64,000 nt of DNA. Origin: Lota lota. Taxonomy: Eukaryota > Chordata > Actinopteri > Gadiformes > Lotidae. Made by a program: the position numbers and the translations under genes. Under the pieces are notes generated by a model. The model did not search any database. It was given only the letters and a program-made list of their open reading frames with translations, and had not been told where the DNA came from. The first letter of the stretch is position 1. Each line of letters opens with the position of its first letter. The stretch lies in NCBI GenBank assembly GCA_026745465.1, contig JACYXH010000039.1:103995-167994 (forward strand). Direction: 5' to 3'. Below, one piece after another: positions 62,880 through 64,000 of the stretch.

Positions 62880-63266
62880 CTGACCTTTGGTGCTACAGGA
62901 AGGAGTTCCCTCGCCGACAATACGAGGAAGGAGATCCCTCGGCAGGGACACGAGGAGGAGTACGCCCGGCAGCGACACGGAGGAGTGTCCAGGAGTTCGG
63001 CAGTCCCCGACCGCGGACGACAAGTGGACTTCCCCCACGAATGAACGGAGGGTCCACGGGAACCCCCGGCGGATGTACCGGACCGTCCCCGGAGAGGCGA
63101 CGGAGAGTGCCGCTGAACTTTAATTAATTAGTTTGGTGTTAGGGACGGCCTAACTTATTATTTATTTAATTGTTTAATAAATACGCCTTTTTTTTGGGCT
63201 TAAACTGACTTCCGGTTTGTGTTCACTGGGGGGAGACTACCGCGTAGTGGAACCGGGTTGCCACAG
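62880..63266 (+). mobile_element. 5'-truncated LTR related to the solo LTR at 21871-22363
   Basis: Shares GGAGGGTCCACGGGAACCCCC, GACGGCCTAAC, AATAAATACGCCTTTTTTT and GCTTAAACTGAC, and ends CCGGGTTGCCACA like the first copy. Its expected start (TGTGGCAACCCGG) is absent. The GC-rich sequence from about 62755 to 62995 may be internal element sequence or a diverged U3. Confidence 0.75.
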
Positions 63267-64000
63267 TGGTAACCCTGGCCCCTAATTTCCAACATTATTA
63301 TTTAGCAAACAAACTACAGTACATTACAAAATGGATCAACAAAAATCAATGCCAAACCCATATGGCTTGAAATAGATCATCAGAATTCAGAGACCTACCC
63401 TTCCAAACAGTTAGAAACAGGTGATGTCAACAATTCTAAAAGCCTGGTGGAAGATAAATGCAATGAAAAAGTTTGATATAACACCCTGCAAACACCCCCC
63501 CCCAATCTGGTAAAATCAAGACTTCCTTGTCAATAAAGCACCAATCAAAGATTAAATCTGGAATAAAGAAGGAATTTCCAATTTACATCCCATTTTTAAT
63601 AACAACTCTCCTCAGCTTTCAAGAATTGACCTTTCTACATACAGAAAGCAATTTCTACATACAAAATCAAAAATGCGCTAAAAGCTAAAATCAATATTTT
63701 ATTAAATATATTCAACAACCACCTTTACTCTACTCTTCTTATTAAAATATCAGATTCCAAAAAAAGCGCTCAAAAATACATAAACTCCTGACTGCAATAG
63801 AGCCAACCATTGCCATACCATAAAACAAATGAGATTGTTACTTTTCCATCTCTACTGATGCCAGCTTCTGTGAACAAATCTACTCCAACACTTTCACCGT
63901 GACTTAATCTACAAATCTAGTTAATACAATACAAATACACAGAGCAAATCTCACTCAACATAAAATGCACAAAACGGGCCTCAATATCTCTGACATATGT
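63267..64000. other. Unassigned sequence to the window end
   Basis: AT-rich, with no recognised gene, repeat terminus or RNA. Confidence 0.4.

Overview
The window is vertebrate nuclear DNA, most likely from a ray-finned fish. It is AT-rich, intron-like and packed with transposons. The mixture (hAT, Tc1/mariner DD34E, L1, DIRS, BEL/Pao, TTAA-flanked MITEs, tRNA-derived SINEs and a large class-I-like endogenous retrovirus) is typical of teleosts. I cannot name the species. There is no bacterial-style gene organisation. The only host gene I recognise is on the + strand: three small exons that translate to YTHDC2-like protein at 745-847, 51894-52083 and 54004-54113. Almost everything between and after them is mobile DNA, so the window is essentially introns of ythdc2. 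The exons that should encode the helicase core between the first and second of these were not found.

Layout. 1-682: end of a decayed hAT element. 1237-3789: complete hAT element with an unbroken 606-codon transposase and a perfect 8-bp target duplication. 4266-4525: 80-bp minisatellite. 4632-5830: DIRS remnant. 6711-12060: BEL/Pao remnant interrupted by another repeat. 12080-12660: LTR-like block. 13060-14150: large inverted repeat. 15190-18675: L1 remnant with a Tc1 copy nested in it (16433-18001). 18700-22400: MITE, SINE and solo-LTR copies. 22755-25493: second, broken hAT. 27400-32000: minisatellites, TTAA-type MITEs, a second Tc1 copy nested in a MITE (29029-30306) and a hAT MITE. 33847-34190: LINE endonuclease fragment.

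34364-46853: a 12.5-kb provirus on the - strand. Its two 549-bp LTRs read identical and it has a 4-bp target duplication. 47214-49734: two Tc1-family elements placed end to end in TA/GT repeats. 49746-64000: ythdc2 exons, L1 pieces, SINE-like and LTR-like repeats, a short hAT derivative and a second solo-LTR fragment.

The provirus is the most interesting object. Reading along the - strand it has: 5' LTR, PBS, a strong splice donor, a 1.6-kb leader with an array of ten consecutive hairpin modules (variable stems, conserved internal-loop sequences), gag in two overlapping frames, a UAG codon in frame with pol, pol (protease, a 2H-phosphoesterase-like domain, RT, RNase H, integrase), env with gamma-type CXXC and CX6CC motifs, a purine tract and the 3' LTR. 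The hairpin array and the 2H-like domain inside Pol are features I do not associate with any described retrovirus. All family names come from motifs I could read in the sequence; no database search was possible.
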